DNA of 64,000 nucleotides from Closterium sp. NIES-65 (taxonomy: Eukaryota; Streptophyta; Zygnematophyceae; Desmidiales; Closteriaceae): contig CANXME010002644.1 in the NCBI GenBank assembly GCA_948144175.1, forward strand, positions 1,806,001-1,870,000, written 5' to 3'. A program made the position numbers and the translations under genes. Each line of letters opens with the position of its first letter. The stretch's first letter is position 1. A model generated the notes under the pieces. It had not been told where the DNA came from. It saw only the letters and a list, made by a program, of their open reading frames with translations, and did no database searches. Of this stretch, positions 45,735 through 57,441 are shown in pieces.

Positions 45735-46265
45735 ACTACTGGCCGGAGCTGTTGACCGACTTACAGCAGCACGTGGGCTCGTGCCCCACGTGTTAGGTGA
45801 TGAAGAGCTCGAGGAAGCAGAAGGCGGGTCAATTGCAGCAGATACCACCGCCAGAGCGTGCCTGGCAGCAGGTTACTATGGACTTTGTCACAGGGTTACC
45901 TTCGAACCCTGGGGGTAACGACGCGGTGATGGTCGTCGTTGACAGGTCGACGAAGAAGGCACACTTCGCTGTGTGCAAAAAGTCGATCTCAGCCGAGGAG
46001 ACCGCTCGTCTGTTCATCGCAGCCGTTGTTCGCCTGCATGGGATACCGGCGATTATCAACGACAGGGACACGAAGTTTATCAGCAACTTCTGGAAAAATC
46101 TTTGGGAATAGTTCGAGACCAGGCTACAGTTCAGTTCGTCGTACCACCCCGAGACCGACGGTCAAACGGAGCGGACAAATCAGACGATGGAGCAGTTGAT
46201 TCGTGCCACATGCGACGACCCCACGACTTGGGAGCAGCAGTTGCCGCTAATCGAGTTCGCGTACA
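45735..46265 (+). pseudogene. Gypsy integrase fragment, forward
   Basis: It reads the end of the zinc-binding HHCC region (PELLTDLQQHVGSCPTC), a TAG, then the DDE core: WQQVTMDFVTGLPSNPGG, GIPAIINDRDTKFIS, another TAG, and [19 protein letters not shown] codons lie at 45794 and 46109, both where Gln is expected. It adjoins the reverse gypsy protease fragment at about 46268. Confidence 0.83.
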
Positions 46266-46268
46266 ATC

Positions 46269-46496
46269 TCAGGTAAACATTGCCGACATTGCGTCAATCT
46301 CAGGTAAACATCTGTCCAATGGCAGTCGCAGTTTTCGTGCTGTGGCAGTGTTGATTAGGCTGTGGCTGGCTCCCCCGTCTACGAAGATTTTTACTAAGTC
46401 CGTCCTGATTTTCCCACTGAGCAGTATGGGGCTGTCTACCGTAGTACCCTCCTTATTCGGCCGGGTGTGGTCGATTGCGTGAACTGGCACAATCAC
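46269..46496 (-). pseudogene. Gypsy protease fragment, reverse
   Basis: IFVDGGASHSLINTATARKL is a retroviral-type aspartic protease block (DxGASHS). It belongs to the reverse gypsy element whose gag lies above it. Confidence 0.75.
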
Positions 46497-46607
46497 TCGG
46501 TGAGGGTCGGTTGGGTCGGGCGAGCGGCGTGACCTGTCAGTAGAGGGCCCGTGTGCTACTGACTCCCAGCGTTTCCCTGCTGCTTGGTCTATTTTTGCAG
46601 CTCAGCT

Positions 46608-46737
46608 TGTCAGAATATTATGTTTCTCTAGTCTGCAGTGGGGTACTCTATAGTGAGTACAACCCTTTTAGGGTTTGCTATATGTATCCCAATGTTTGCT
46701 AGTGAACCTCTCTCTTCTTCATTCCTCAATTTTCACA
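46608..46737 (+). repeat. Solo copia LTR (130 bp) with target duplication
   Basis: TGTCAGAATATT...TTTTCACA is flanked by CAGCT at 46603-46607 and CAGCT at 46738-46742. No internal sequence is present, so it is a solo LTR left by LTR-LTR recombination, inside the reverse gypsy gag. Confidence 0.87.
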
Positions 46738-46742
46738 CAGCT

Positions 46743-47851
46743 TCCCCCTTTCCCTTAGCGTTTTCTGGGTATTCGCTCTTGCGATGTCCCGGCCGATTGC
46801 ACGCAAAGCAGGGCCCTTTGAACGGTGCGGCAGCGGCATTTGCGGCGACGGCACATATCGTGGCGCCCTCGTTCGTCCCATGAGGCCGATGTCCCCAATG
46901 GCTGCTTCCGTAGGACTCCGGTCTCGGTCGGCGGAAGAAATCAAGTTTCTCCGCCATAGCGAGAATTTCTTGAAAGTCGGTGACACCGCAAAGCTGGATT
47001 TCCTGAGCGATGTCCTGCTTTAGGCCGCCAATGTAGCGGTTGATGCGCTCGCTTTCGTGCATATATCCCACCTGCTCGCATAGCGCCAGAAATCCGCTCG
47101 TGTAGTCTTGGACAGAACCGAGTTGGCGCCAAGTGCGGAGCTTCTATCGCGCCGCGATCGAAGCCGCGATTGGCTCGAAACGAGCGCGCAGAGCTGCGCA
47201 CCACGCATCCCACGTGCGATACTGGGGCACCTCCACCAAATACGACGGCGCCCAGGGTCCGGTTTGTCCTTCCCTTGTCGGTAGAGTCGTGTAGTCCGCC
47301 GGCTTCGTGACGATGACGCGCCACAAGTCCATGGCGGGTCCTCGCAGCAACGACACGGCGTAACGAATCTTCGCCGTATCCTTCGAGACGTAGTTTGCGT
47401 CGAAGAAAACGTTCAACGTGAAGAGCCACGCCTGAACGGTAGGACCACCCCGCTGACTTGGGTCAAAGCATGGCGGACGCTGCGGCTTTAGCGGCATCGG
47501 CGACGGAAGAGTTGATCCGCCGGCCGGCACTGAAATCGTGACTTGAGGCTGAGTCCTGGCCGCATTCGTCGCGTCGAGGTGTGTCGTGTCGTGGTCGTCG
47601 TCTCCGTCATGGCGGACGACGCCATCACTTGCGGCGCTCGCGGGTTGCCCCACACTTCCGTGCTGCGATGTCTGTGGTGCGGGCTGAATCGGGGTGCCAG
47701 GTGCTTGGGATTGTGCTCGCGTGGGGTCGTTTTGCAGGGATGAGCGTTCTGCCATCAGCGTCGCGATTTCCTCGGCGCTCTCGCGGATTTGTCGCAGCAG
47801 ATCGTTCAAGTGCTCCTGCGTAAGAGTCATGACGTCGATATGTTCAGCCAT
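46743..47851 (-). pseudogene. Gypsy gag, reverse, with a zinc knuckle
   Basis: It starts MAEHIDVMTLTQEHL at 47851 and matches the forward gag at 34116. A TAG at 47144-47146 (shared with the forward copy) interrupts it. Beyond it, CEQVGYMHESERINRYIGGL and a zinc knuckle (CFACNRPGHRKSEY, last Cys replaced by Tyr) continue. A solo LTR interrupts the next part. Confidence 0.83.
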
Positions 47852-48036
47852 TTCGAAGGGCGTCGGCTCGACTTAGTCTAGGCGCAGTCGTGGCTGCACG
47901 CGTTTACGAGAGAACGCGAGGACAGCGGCTCCTAGGTGCTAAGGTACGTGAGTCCATTCGAGTGAAAAATCAAAAGTTGATTTCCTGGGGTGTAGAGATG
48001 CGTGGTCCGAGAAGGAAAGAGGCTATGAATACCAAG

Positions 48037-48365
48037 TGTTACGGGTGCAATGAATCGAAGTAGCGAGAATTGCACTAAGGTGTATAACGAGTACAAAATG
48101 TGAGCGAAAGCATGACCCTAAACATTTATACGCGAAACATGCAAACAGTAACGCGGTGCGTGCGAGCTTGCTAGTGCTACGCTGGAAGCGAGGCTCGGGC
48201 TAGTCCTGAAGCGTAGGCCGACACGGCCAGGCCAGCAGTGCGAGTTTTGGTGAAATAGTGCGCGCGAAGTCGGCGAAGATCCGTTAGCAGTAACGGGCGA
48301 ACAACGGCTGCTGCTGTACGCGATGTTGTAGGGTGCGCTAAGGAATATCGAGAAAATTCCTTACA
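48037..48365 (-). repeat. Gypsy LTR (329 bp), reverse
   Basis: On the reverse strand TGTAAGGAATTTTC...CCCGTAACA, followed by TGGTATTCATAGCC as a primer site. It is the inverted counterpart of 33604-33933. Confidence 0.8.
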
Positions 48366-49313
48366 TACGCAATAAAAAGTTCAGGTCTGCGATTCTGGGT
48401 ACAAAAACGAAACGCTTTACCGAGTAGGACCCTTGAGATGGACCTGAGGGCGCGTGACTTTTGGTGTAGGGTTCGAAACAACGATCAACTTTTTGCTGGT
48501 AACTCGGGTCGCTAGTTTCGTGCCACCTAGATTGCGAAAGTTGTGTTTCCCAGTTCATGGTTTGATGAAATTGAAGGACTCTGAACTAGGGTCGATTTTC
48601 ACGTGCACGTGTGTTCTTCTGCTCGTGCACAGTGAATTTGCGAATAGCACGACGGTAACGACAGACAACGTACTTAGTTACTATAGGCGTATTCTCAACG
48701 AACTCTGTCGGCTTGACTAGGTAACCTACGAAATTTGGGCACGACTCGGAATCTCTTGTACATAGTCCAGCTTCGCTAGTCGAACTTTTTTGTTCCATCT
48801 GTTTGATGTGAAAGGTAACACTGCGACTTGACCACAAATAGTCGAGAATGTCGAACACAGGTCAACCGAAGTTCAGATGGATAAAGCTGAACAGAAATCC
48901 TGAACTACCACTCCAATAGAGACGCGCCCTAAGCATGGATGGTCTCGCAGTCTCTTTCAATGTATGCCTCCGCGTAATCAGGGTAGTCTCCTCGGCTCAG
49001 TCCTGTGTCCTGCCTCTCCAAGCTTTTCAACGCGGGAAGGAATAAGACGGGCGACACCCTCTATCATTGTCGCAGGAGCTTTAGACTAATTCGCAAGGGT
49101 TAGACTGAATGCTGAGGGCTCATTGGTTCGTGTCTACCTAGGTCGCACCGCGTACTCTCCTGCATCGGACTGCTATAAGGCTCAACAGGAATAACATATT
49201 GTAGCAAACGTCCTGGCTCGTACAATTCTGCTATGGCGTGATGGCCGGTAGTTTCGCGAACGCTACGTTCTGTATCTGACGTTTTCAGGTCTCAGCCAAT
49301 ATCTTATGGCGTG
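48366..49313. other. Intergenic region upstream of the GT61 gene
   Basis: No gene is recognised. The end contains a duplicated start-codon context: GGCGTGATGGCCGGTAGTTT at about 49235 and GGCGTGATGGCTGGCAGTTT at about 49308. Confidence 0.5.
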
Positions 49314-51762
49314 ATGGCTGGCAGTTTCGCAGGCGCCATGAAGCAACGTCGAGGGTCGGGGGAGCTCTTGCAGCAGCGCCGGCGGAGGCAGAGCGGAAGG
49401 AAGCACGCGCACCTGCGCGACAATCTCCCCCTCTTCGCGCTCTTTCTGTGCGCCGTTGCCTTGCGCTTGCTTTTTCTGGCGCGAGAATTCCTCTCTGCGC
49501 ACGAGTTTGCGCTTTCGGGGGAGAGATTTTCCAGCTGGTGGCCTCTATCTAATGGTTCCGGTAGCGGAGCTGCTCATAGCGAATCTGCAAATACAAGCGC
49601 GAGCGCTTTTTGCTCGAATACTGGCGACTTTGAAGCGTCAGATGTGCATTCTTATGGAGTCTGGACTGAGAACAGACGTGCATGCTCCAGGATTCGAACT
49701 GAAGACCTTTCATTTTCCAACATTCACCTGCACAATGTGGCAATTCAAGGCACCGAGATTCACTTTTATGGCATCAGCGAGGCTCGGTGGCGGCCGACCT
49801 TGGAGAGCAGGCTTGTGCCGTACCGGCATTTGGTGGAATGGGGAGAGAAACAAAGTCCTAACTGGACATTAGTGTTCCACAACAGCACACTTGATGTTAA
49901 ACGGAGCTGCCAGCAGCAGGTTGATGCTCCTACAGGTGAGTTTAAAAGGATCCTACCAAACCGCCTTCTCTTTCCTTCCCTTGACTTGTCCCCACCCCCC
50001 TTCCCCTCCGTGCTTCTCTTTAGCCTGTAACGCACCCCTCTCTCCCTCGTGACCCTTACTTGTTGCTGTCCTCTTCATGCCTCCCTGCCTGTGGCTTCAC
50101 CTCCTTCCCTCCCCTCCCGCCTGCTTCATTCCCCCCACGAGCGCCAGAGCAGTGGTGGTGAGTCTGTGGCACGTGGACAACGCCTTCCACGCACTCAACA
50201 ACAACCTGCTCCCTGCCATGCTCCACCTCCTGGAGATGGGCGCGCTTCCTCCCCGCATGCCCGTACCGCCACGCACTGATTCTGCCTCTGACCGACCGAG
50301 TGCAGCTGGTGAGAGCAGTGGCGAAGGAGGGAGTGACAGTTGGAACCGCAGCAGCAGTGGCAGTGGCAGGGAGGGTGGCTTTATCACTGGTGCCACTTAC
50401 AGTGATGCGAGAAGCAGTGGCAGTGCGCGGAGCAGAAAAGGTCTGACTGGCCGGCGTGGGTCGTCTTCTTTTGCTGCATCCACTGATCGCTTCTTACAGC
50501 GCGTGCAAGAGAGGCTAGTGGAAACCATGGAGAGACACACAAGTAGCGGAGCAGGCCGTGAAAGATCACATGGAGGTGGCAGCGTAGGTGGGTTCCACTC
50601 AGTGGGGCAGGATAGGGGAGTCAGCGGATTGGGTTTACTGGAGGGGAGGGAAGGGGCGGAATGGGGGCAGGGCGAGGAGGAAGGGCTGCGAGTGTGCATG
50701 CTGTTCTACCTTGGGGATGAGCGGCTCAACCAGTATCCCACATCAGCCGTGGCGATTCTATGGAGATTATTCCACTGCAGGATTCGGCTCAGCGATACCC
50801 ATGGTTTAAGTCGGCGAATCTGCTTCCACCACCTGGCGTACGGCCAGCGTGCAGCCTTCCCTTTTTACAACAGCTCCTCCTCTCTCCCTGGCTTTGATCA
50901 GTTCCCGGCTGTAATTGCAGCCTATCGCTCCCTCGCCTTCTCCCTCTTCAACATTTTTCCAGCTGCCCGAGCTGTGGTTTTGGGCCCTCACAGCCAATCG
51001 GAAGCTAGCGATGGTGCCCCGAGAAGGACCTTGGAGCTTCCGGCTGTTGGACCCTTGACGGCCGAGAGTGGCAACTTCGCGGTTCAAGGACCAGACTCTG
51101 CATCAGCGTGGATAAAGGGACGAAGAGCAGCGAGCGCTGGACGAGTGGAAGGGAGTTCGGGCAGTGATGAATCATCAGCGGTGGCAGATGTAGGGGGGCT
51201 CGGTGGACCACACATGTCAGACCTGCAGCGGCGGCGGCAGCAGCAGCAGCAGCAACAGCAGCAGCACCATGCCTCTCTGCCTGTCCCAGGCATATACTCG
51301 AGCGGCCCGATCGTGGTCTACGTCCCCCGGAGCTCAGCTTTCGGCGACGATCGCTATGTTACGTTCATCAATCCCTGGATCGAAGCCATGGGTCGGAATG
51401 GCTTTCATTGTGTCGTGCCCTGCTGTGACTTCGCACACGAACCGATTGAGAAACACTTGGCCCTTTTCTCCGTGGCTCATATAATGGTGGGTTTGCATGG
51501 AGCAGGGCTCACAAACGCCTTATACATGTCTCCGGGGCGGCTTTTAGTGGAGTGGCAGGATGAGTTTGCGTTGGGCACTGGGGGTAAGGATCGGGAGCTG
51601 TTGTTTTACTGGGTGGCCAAGCATTCAGGTTTGGGGTATTTGGTGGAAGATGTGAGGCCACTGCATGTGACTGGGCACGGCATTGTGATGAATAGGGAAT
51701 GGGCAACCCGTTCTGCTGCACGTATTGCAGAAGAATGGCGTACTCAGATGTTGGATACATGA
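49314..51762 (+). CDS. GT61-family glycosyltransferase, 744 aa, two exons
   Basis: Exon 1 is 49314-49935 and exon 2 is 50150-51762; the intron starts GTGAGT and the phases agree. The protein is a type II membrane protein: a short basic cytosolic tail (QQRRRRQSGRKH), a signal anchor at about 38-60 (LPLFALFLCAVALRLLFLA), then a lumenal part. The C-terminal 180 residues carry the GT61 (DUF563) signature: VVYVPRSSAF, FSVAHIMVGLHGAGLTNALY at about 648-668, then LLVEWQDEF. Plant GT61 enzymes add xylose or arabinose to cell-wall polymers or N-glycans in the Golgi. A long Ser/Gly-rich insert (about 275-420) and a Gln run encoded near 51240 interrupt the domain and may hide an intron. The substrate cannot be told from sequence. 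Confidence 0.87.
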
Positions 51763-53734
51763 GGCGAAGAATTGGCGGTGTTGGTTGTCGATATGGTATC
51801 ACTCCATTCGTTGCTGCAAAATTCAAGGCAACCTACACTGTTGTGCCTTACACCAAAACGATTTCAGGCAAAAAAAAAAAAAACAACGACGACGACGACG
51901 ACGACGACAAATCCTGAAGAGATTAAATTTCTGTGCTTCACCAAATTTCTTATCAGTCAACCCACCCTTCAGCATTGTTATGCTCACTCAACCCTCCATT
52001 GTTGCATTTGCTCTGTTCTTGCTTTTCCTTTGCAGTCGTTTCTCTGTGCAATGTTCTCCTTCTGGATGTAAGCTGATGCTTCCATACAGCGTATAGAGAT
52101 TAGATACAATAGAATCGCAAACTCCAACGCACCGTATCTTCACGGCTCGCTAACGTATCCTTCATGGCACTGCTGGCTGTGCTGTTTCTGTCGTCTTGTG
52201 TTCCAAGTATTTCGCCCTCTGCCCGCACCACAAAATATTCGGTGTGTTGGTGGCGTGAAATTCCATCATTCCTCTGACAACCGTAATGTTCCGCTTCCTT
52301 CCAGCTCGCCTCCGAAAAGCACGTGTTGGAAAAGAATAATTTCTGCGATGCTGACAGGCTGTAGAATCACATTCGATTCTCCGCTTTCTTATTGGTGAAA
52401 TTTGCTGAGGCAGGGGATCACATCATGAACAGTGCAGGATGTCCAACAATGGGATGAGAGCCTTACAATTGCGTCCAATGGAATAAGCCGTAATCTGGCT
52501 TTCTGTTTGCCAGCAAGGTGCGTTGCTGGAAGGCGATCGAGTCCTCGGCCACATAAAAAGTGGATTGGTTCCGCCTGGAGTTTCTTCTTTCTGCCCCAAG
52601 CTAACGTATGGATGGATACCGTTGCTGAGCTGACATCGTACGCTTCATCTCCCTCGCAACAATCACGAAAATCCTTGTCGGTGTAGCCGTGCCCGCCGAA
52701 GATATCTTCTGACAAAAGGCGAGGCGAATGCTATGCGCGCTTCTCCCATTGGTTTGCCCAGCGCACAAATCCCGCACTGAAGTCCTGACCATCGAAATTA
52801 CACTGCACCACCAAGGGACCATGCTGTCATAGCCACAGGCTAGGTTCAGTTGCGGGCGGGTGCTTACCGGCTGGTTGGCTGGCTAGATGCTACACCCTGT
52901 TTCGCGCTAGCAGAGCATCTGGTTGCAGAACATGCTTTGGTTGTAGAACGTCACCACGTTTGAAATGGTCTTATCACCGACGGTACAAGCACATTCACAA
53001 GAAAGCGGTTAGCTAGGATGCTGCATGGTAAAGAACATTAACCAAGCGTTTTAAAGCGGTTGAAAAGGGTATACAGCGATAAAGAAAAATTTTGCCCCCA
53101 GTACCACTCCGTCAGCTGGTGCGGCTTTGCCCGCAGGTTTCAGCCATACGGTTTATGGCACCTGACCGCACTGTAGCAGCGAATCGCGCAAGGTGAGAGG
53201 GTCGAGAAACAGGGTGTATTCCTCTGCCCTCCTCCTAGGGTTTCATGCAAGCTCCCGCAGCTCTGGCATTCCCCGCGCTTCCCCCCCATGTTCCGCCATT
53301 CCCGTCTCTTCCTGGACCTTCCCCTCCCATTCCCCTTTCCCCATGCTTTCCGTTCCCCCTCTCCGCCTCGATGCTCCGCGGACGGAGTTTTTTCCCACCA
53401 AGGCTCTGCGCGAACTCACTCTCATCCCATCCCCCCTCCATCTGCCGCTGCTCCTTGCACAGCCCTTCCCTTCCCCGCAAGCCCACTCTCGTCTGCTGAC
53501 CTATCCAACCAACGACTCCTCTTCCATTCCGAACCCTTCTAACTGACCACCACAGTAACGACGGCTCCCCTTTCTCTAGCGTTAGACCACCCTCAGATTT
53601 TTCATCCAAGAATCCTTGTTTGTTCGTGTTGAAGCGTTAGGGAGGCACCTAAGAGTAGAGCATCTGAAATAGCTCCCTTGCGTCTATGTTGAAATCCATT
53701 TTTTGCTGACTACGTTTCAATAATACCTGCAGTC
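51763..53734. other. Intergenic, with an (ACG)n microsatellite
   Basis: A poly-A run at 51870 is followed by about eight ACG units at 51885-51908. No gene is recognised. The C/T-rich sequence at 53190-53560 could be the 5' leader or an upstream exon of the next gene. Confidence 0.5.
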
Positions 53735-56700
53735 ATGTTTCAAGCGCACTGCAGCAGCGGCAGTGGCGGCAGTCGCGCAGGGATTTGGATTTCCGGACAC
53801 GATTCGTTTAAATCCTCGTCTCAGTCCGCCTCGCCCCTGCATAGAACAAACCCTGCCGGATTCGACTGGGAAAATTTCTGGCGCGACTCTCGGCATCCTC
53901 TAGGTTACCAGCCGTGCGCGGCTGAAGCGTTTCGCGCTAGGTCGCAGTCGCCAGCCGACGATGAAAAAACCGTCGCAGACGTCGCTAGGCCCGTGTGCGC
54001 GTATCAAGGCTCTGGGACGATTCTCTGGAGCGCTTTCGCGAATGTCGCTAAAGGTTGCGAACCCGAAAAGGATGCGCAGCGTGACGTGACGATAGGAGTC
54101 GTGCGTGAGCGAGAAGGGGTCGTCCCTTGCGACGCTAGCCGTGGTAGTAAGGAGCGGGTCGCTTTATCGAGACACTCATCTGAACCGGCCGCTGACGATA
54201 TGTTTTCTGTACGCGGGAAGGCTCTCGGGTGTGGTTTTGACGAGACTTACCTGACAGCAGTACAGAAGAGGTGTTTAGCTGCTGGCGACGAGCATGACTC
54301 GTTGTTCGATAAGACTAGGGATTTCGCATCGTTTCTCGGAGGAGGTGTGAAGTCATCCGGTGTTAGGGTGCGGTCCGGGGGAGTGAGAGTGCTAGTCGGA
54401 GGCGGAGATGACGTGGCAATGGCGGTAGCGGGGGAAGTGGAGGGGGAAGCGGAGGCGGAGTTGTTCCCGTGTGGCGCTGAGCATGCGAGCATTGGGGGGC
54501 TTGCGGGGGGTCGAAGTGCGAGCCAGCGACGAGAATCTGGTGGTAACAATGGCGCCTGGCGAAACGGAGTTGATGCTTCGCATCGGGACGAGATGTGGGC
54601 CGACATGCTCTTGCAGGAACTCGAGCAAGCCTCTGCCAACCAGAAGGTTACTTTGTCGGTCGGCGGCAAGTCGAACGGCGAGAGCGAGACGCGCCGTCAA
54701 TCGACTGAAGCGGCGTCTCGAGAAGCGCAGTCCCCGACGCGCGACGGTCCTGGAACTTTAGGGTTGGGCGAAAGCATCAGCGGAAGCGGGCGGAAGAGAG
54801 AGCAGGCGGAGCGGAGTCCGCTTGACGGCTTGCAGTTGGGGGCCGGGGGAGGAGGTTGCGGCGGTCAGGGATTTTCGTTTTCCCCTGTCGGCAATCCCGA
54901 GGGTCATCAGAAGCGGCAGGAGACGAATCCTGGGGGATGCGCAGATGGAGTGACTACGCACAATGTGACTAAAGGCGTGGGCAGTCGAGGAGACGGTCAG
55001 TACGTCGGGAGGAGTTCACTCGGAGGGGAGGATGCTAGGGGTGTGATTGAAACGAGACTGCTAGGATTCGTGCGGGAGGAGAAAGAGAAGGAACCGTCGA
55101 AGGGCGATGAGCGCGAGAGTGAGCGGGAGGGAGGCGAGGCGGCACGGGACGGGGTTAGGAGGGGAAGAGAGGGAGGATGGGAGGGGTGGGAGAAGCTCGT
55201 GGGGTCAGGAAATAAGATTTCCGCGCACGATCAGCAACAGCAGCCGCATCGGGATTTTGAGACGTCTCCGAACGACAAGGAGCAGCAGCAGCAGCAGCCG
55301 CCACCATCGCAGAACGTATTTGGCGGCGACGCGCATCGGCCTGTGGAGTATCGAGTCACGGCGTGCGAGGAGGGGCGCCGCCCGCCCGCGTGGAAGCCGG
55401 CGGGTTCCGCGGGGCACTTAAAGCCCGACGACGACCTCACTCTTAAAGCGTTCCTCAAGGGCGGCAAAAGGCGCCACGGGGGGAGTGCGGTGCGCGGCGC
55501 GCAGACGTGGCAGGCGGACAAGATTGCGGACGCGTGGCGGGTGGCGGAGGGGCTTGCGGAGATGGAGCGCGTGCGGCGGGAGCAGGCGGGTCGGGGCGCG
55601 CATCCCCCTTCCGGTTCTGCAAATGCCCCGCGCGTTATCACTACTGCGACGGCTGTAACCGCCACACCGGCAGCGGCTGGTGCCATTCAGCGTTTTCCAT
55701 CTGCGGACGGCCACGCCGCCGACTTCTCCCCTTACGCCAGTGGAGGCGCCGCCGTGAAGGCCAATGGCGCGCCAGGGGGTGGGATCGCCCGGAGCGACAG
55801 CGCGCGGAAGGGCAAAGCGGCGGTTGCGGACGAGCCTTGCGGGTTTGACCGGTGCGCCAGCAGCGATTGCACGGGCGGATCGTCGCAGGGGGAGAGCTCA
55901 AGGTCGCGCGGAGGGGGAAGGGCGCGCAGAGAGGGTAAGAGGCGCAAGGGTTCGCGCTTGTCGGGCGGAGGGGAGCGGAAGGGGAAGGTGAAGGCTGCTG
56001 GTGCTGCTGCAGGTGATGCTGCTATTGGTGTTGACGTTACTGCTCCGACCGATTTGAGCATTGGGGGGAAGGCGTCCGCGCCAGGCGCTAAAAGCGGAGG
56101 GGGGAGGGAGAAGCGCGGAGTAGATGCGCGCGCTGACGTGGCAGGAAAGGTCGCGGCGCAGCAGAGCGAGAAGGCGAAGCAGATGGAGCGGAACCTCAAG
56201 GTAGCTTCCGCGCAGCTTCTCACCCTGCAGAAATGGGACGAGGGATCAAGAGACCTAGCAGTGCGATGGGCTGTATGGCTCTTGAGGCTCATCCGCAAAT
56301 CCGCCCCCACGCCCCCCCCGCCCTCTATCCGCCTCCTCCTCTTCTCTTCCATCCTCATGACTCTCCCTCGGATAGCCGACTCTCTCCTCCCCCTCACCTC
56401 CCTCCCGGGCCTCGCCTTCTCTCCAGTGTCAGCCTCGGCAGCAGGCTCGGTGAAAGGCTCGGCAGGAGGTTCGGTGGCCGAGGCGGTGAGGCAGATGCTG
56501 CGGAGCGTGTGTGCGCTGGTGGGGGCGGTGGAGAGGAGTCAGGTGTGCTTCTCCCCCCTGCACTGGGAGATTCTACAGGAGCCGTTGGATCGGTGCAGAT
56601 CGCTCCATGCCTCTGTTTCTAGAGCTACTGCTCATGCCAAGCCCACACCCAGCACCACTGCTGCTGCTGCGACGGCGGCGGCAGCGGCGGCGGTGCCTGC

Positions 56701-57394
56701 TACAGCTGTGAAACCTGCTGCTGCTGTTGATGTTTCCACTGCTCCTGCAGCCGCTACAGCTGCAACAGCATCAGAAGCTGCTGGCACCATGGCTCCTGAG
56801 GCTGTTCAGCAGAGTGCCAAGCAGGGGCTCAAAAGGGGCCGGAGTGACACCTTCACCCATTTCCCCGTTGACTCTTCTCCTCCGGTTACTGCTGCTGCTG
56901 CTGCTTGTGGTGGTAGTGTTGCTGCGGCTGCTGATGCTGCTCCTTCTCCCGCTGTCGCTGCTGCCATCGCTGCGCCAATCACTGCAGCAGGCGCGGACAC
57001 GGCGGTGAGTGAGCCTGCAAAGCGCGCCAAGGGGGATCACTGTGCGGCCAGGCAAGAGGCACCCATGGCAGCGTCGCAACAGCAGTGTGCAGCAGCAGGT
57101 GGAGTGCCAGAACTAGTGGGCGCAGCCCTGCCTGCAGCAGCAATACTGCCAGCAGCAGCAATACTGCCAGCAGCAGCAATACTGCCAGCAGCAACAGCAG
57201 CAGCAACAGCAGTGCCGCCGCCAGTGGCAGCAGCAGCAGCAGCAGTGGTGGTTGAGGCTGCGAGCCCGCGTGTGCAGTCGTCTCCATTGTTCCGCAAGGG
57301 ACTGTTGAGCTTTAAGTCGTGGGCTGCAAAGAAAACACGAAGAGCAGAGGAGCAGGGAGGAGCTCATGCCTCCGGTGCTCCTATGCCCGGTGCC

Positions 57395-57441
<47 letters not shown>

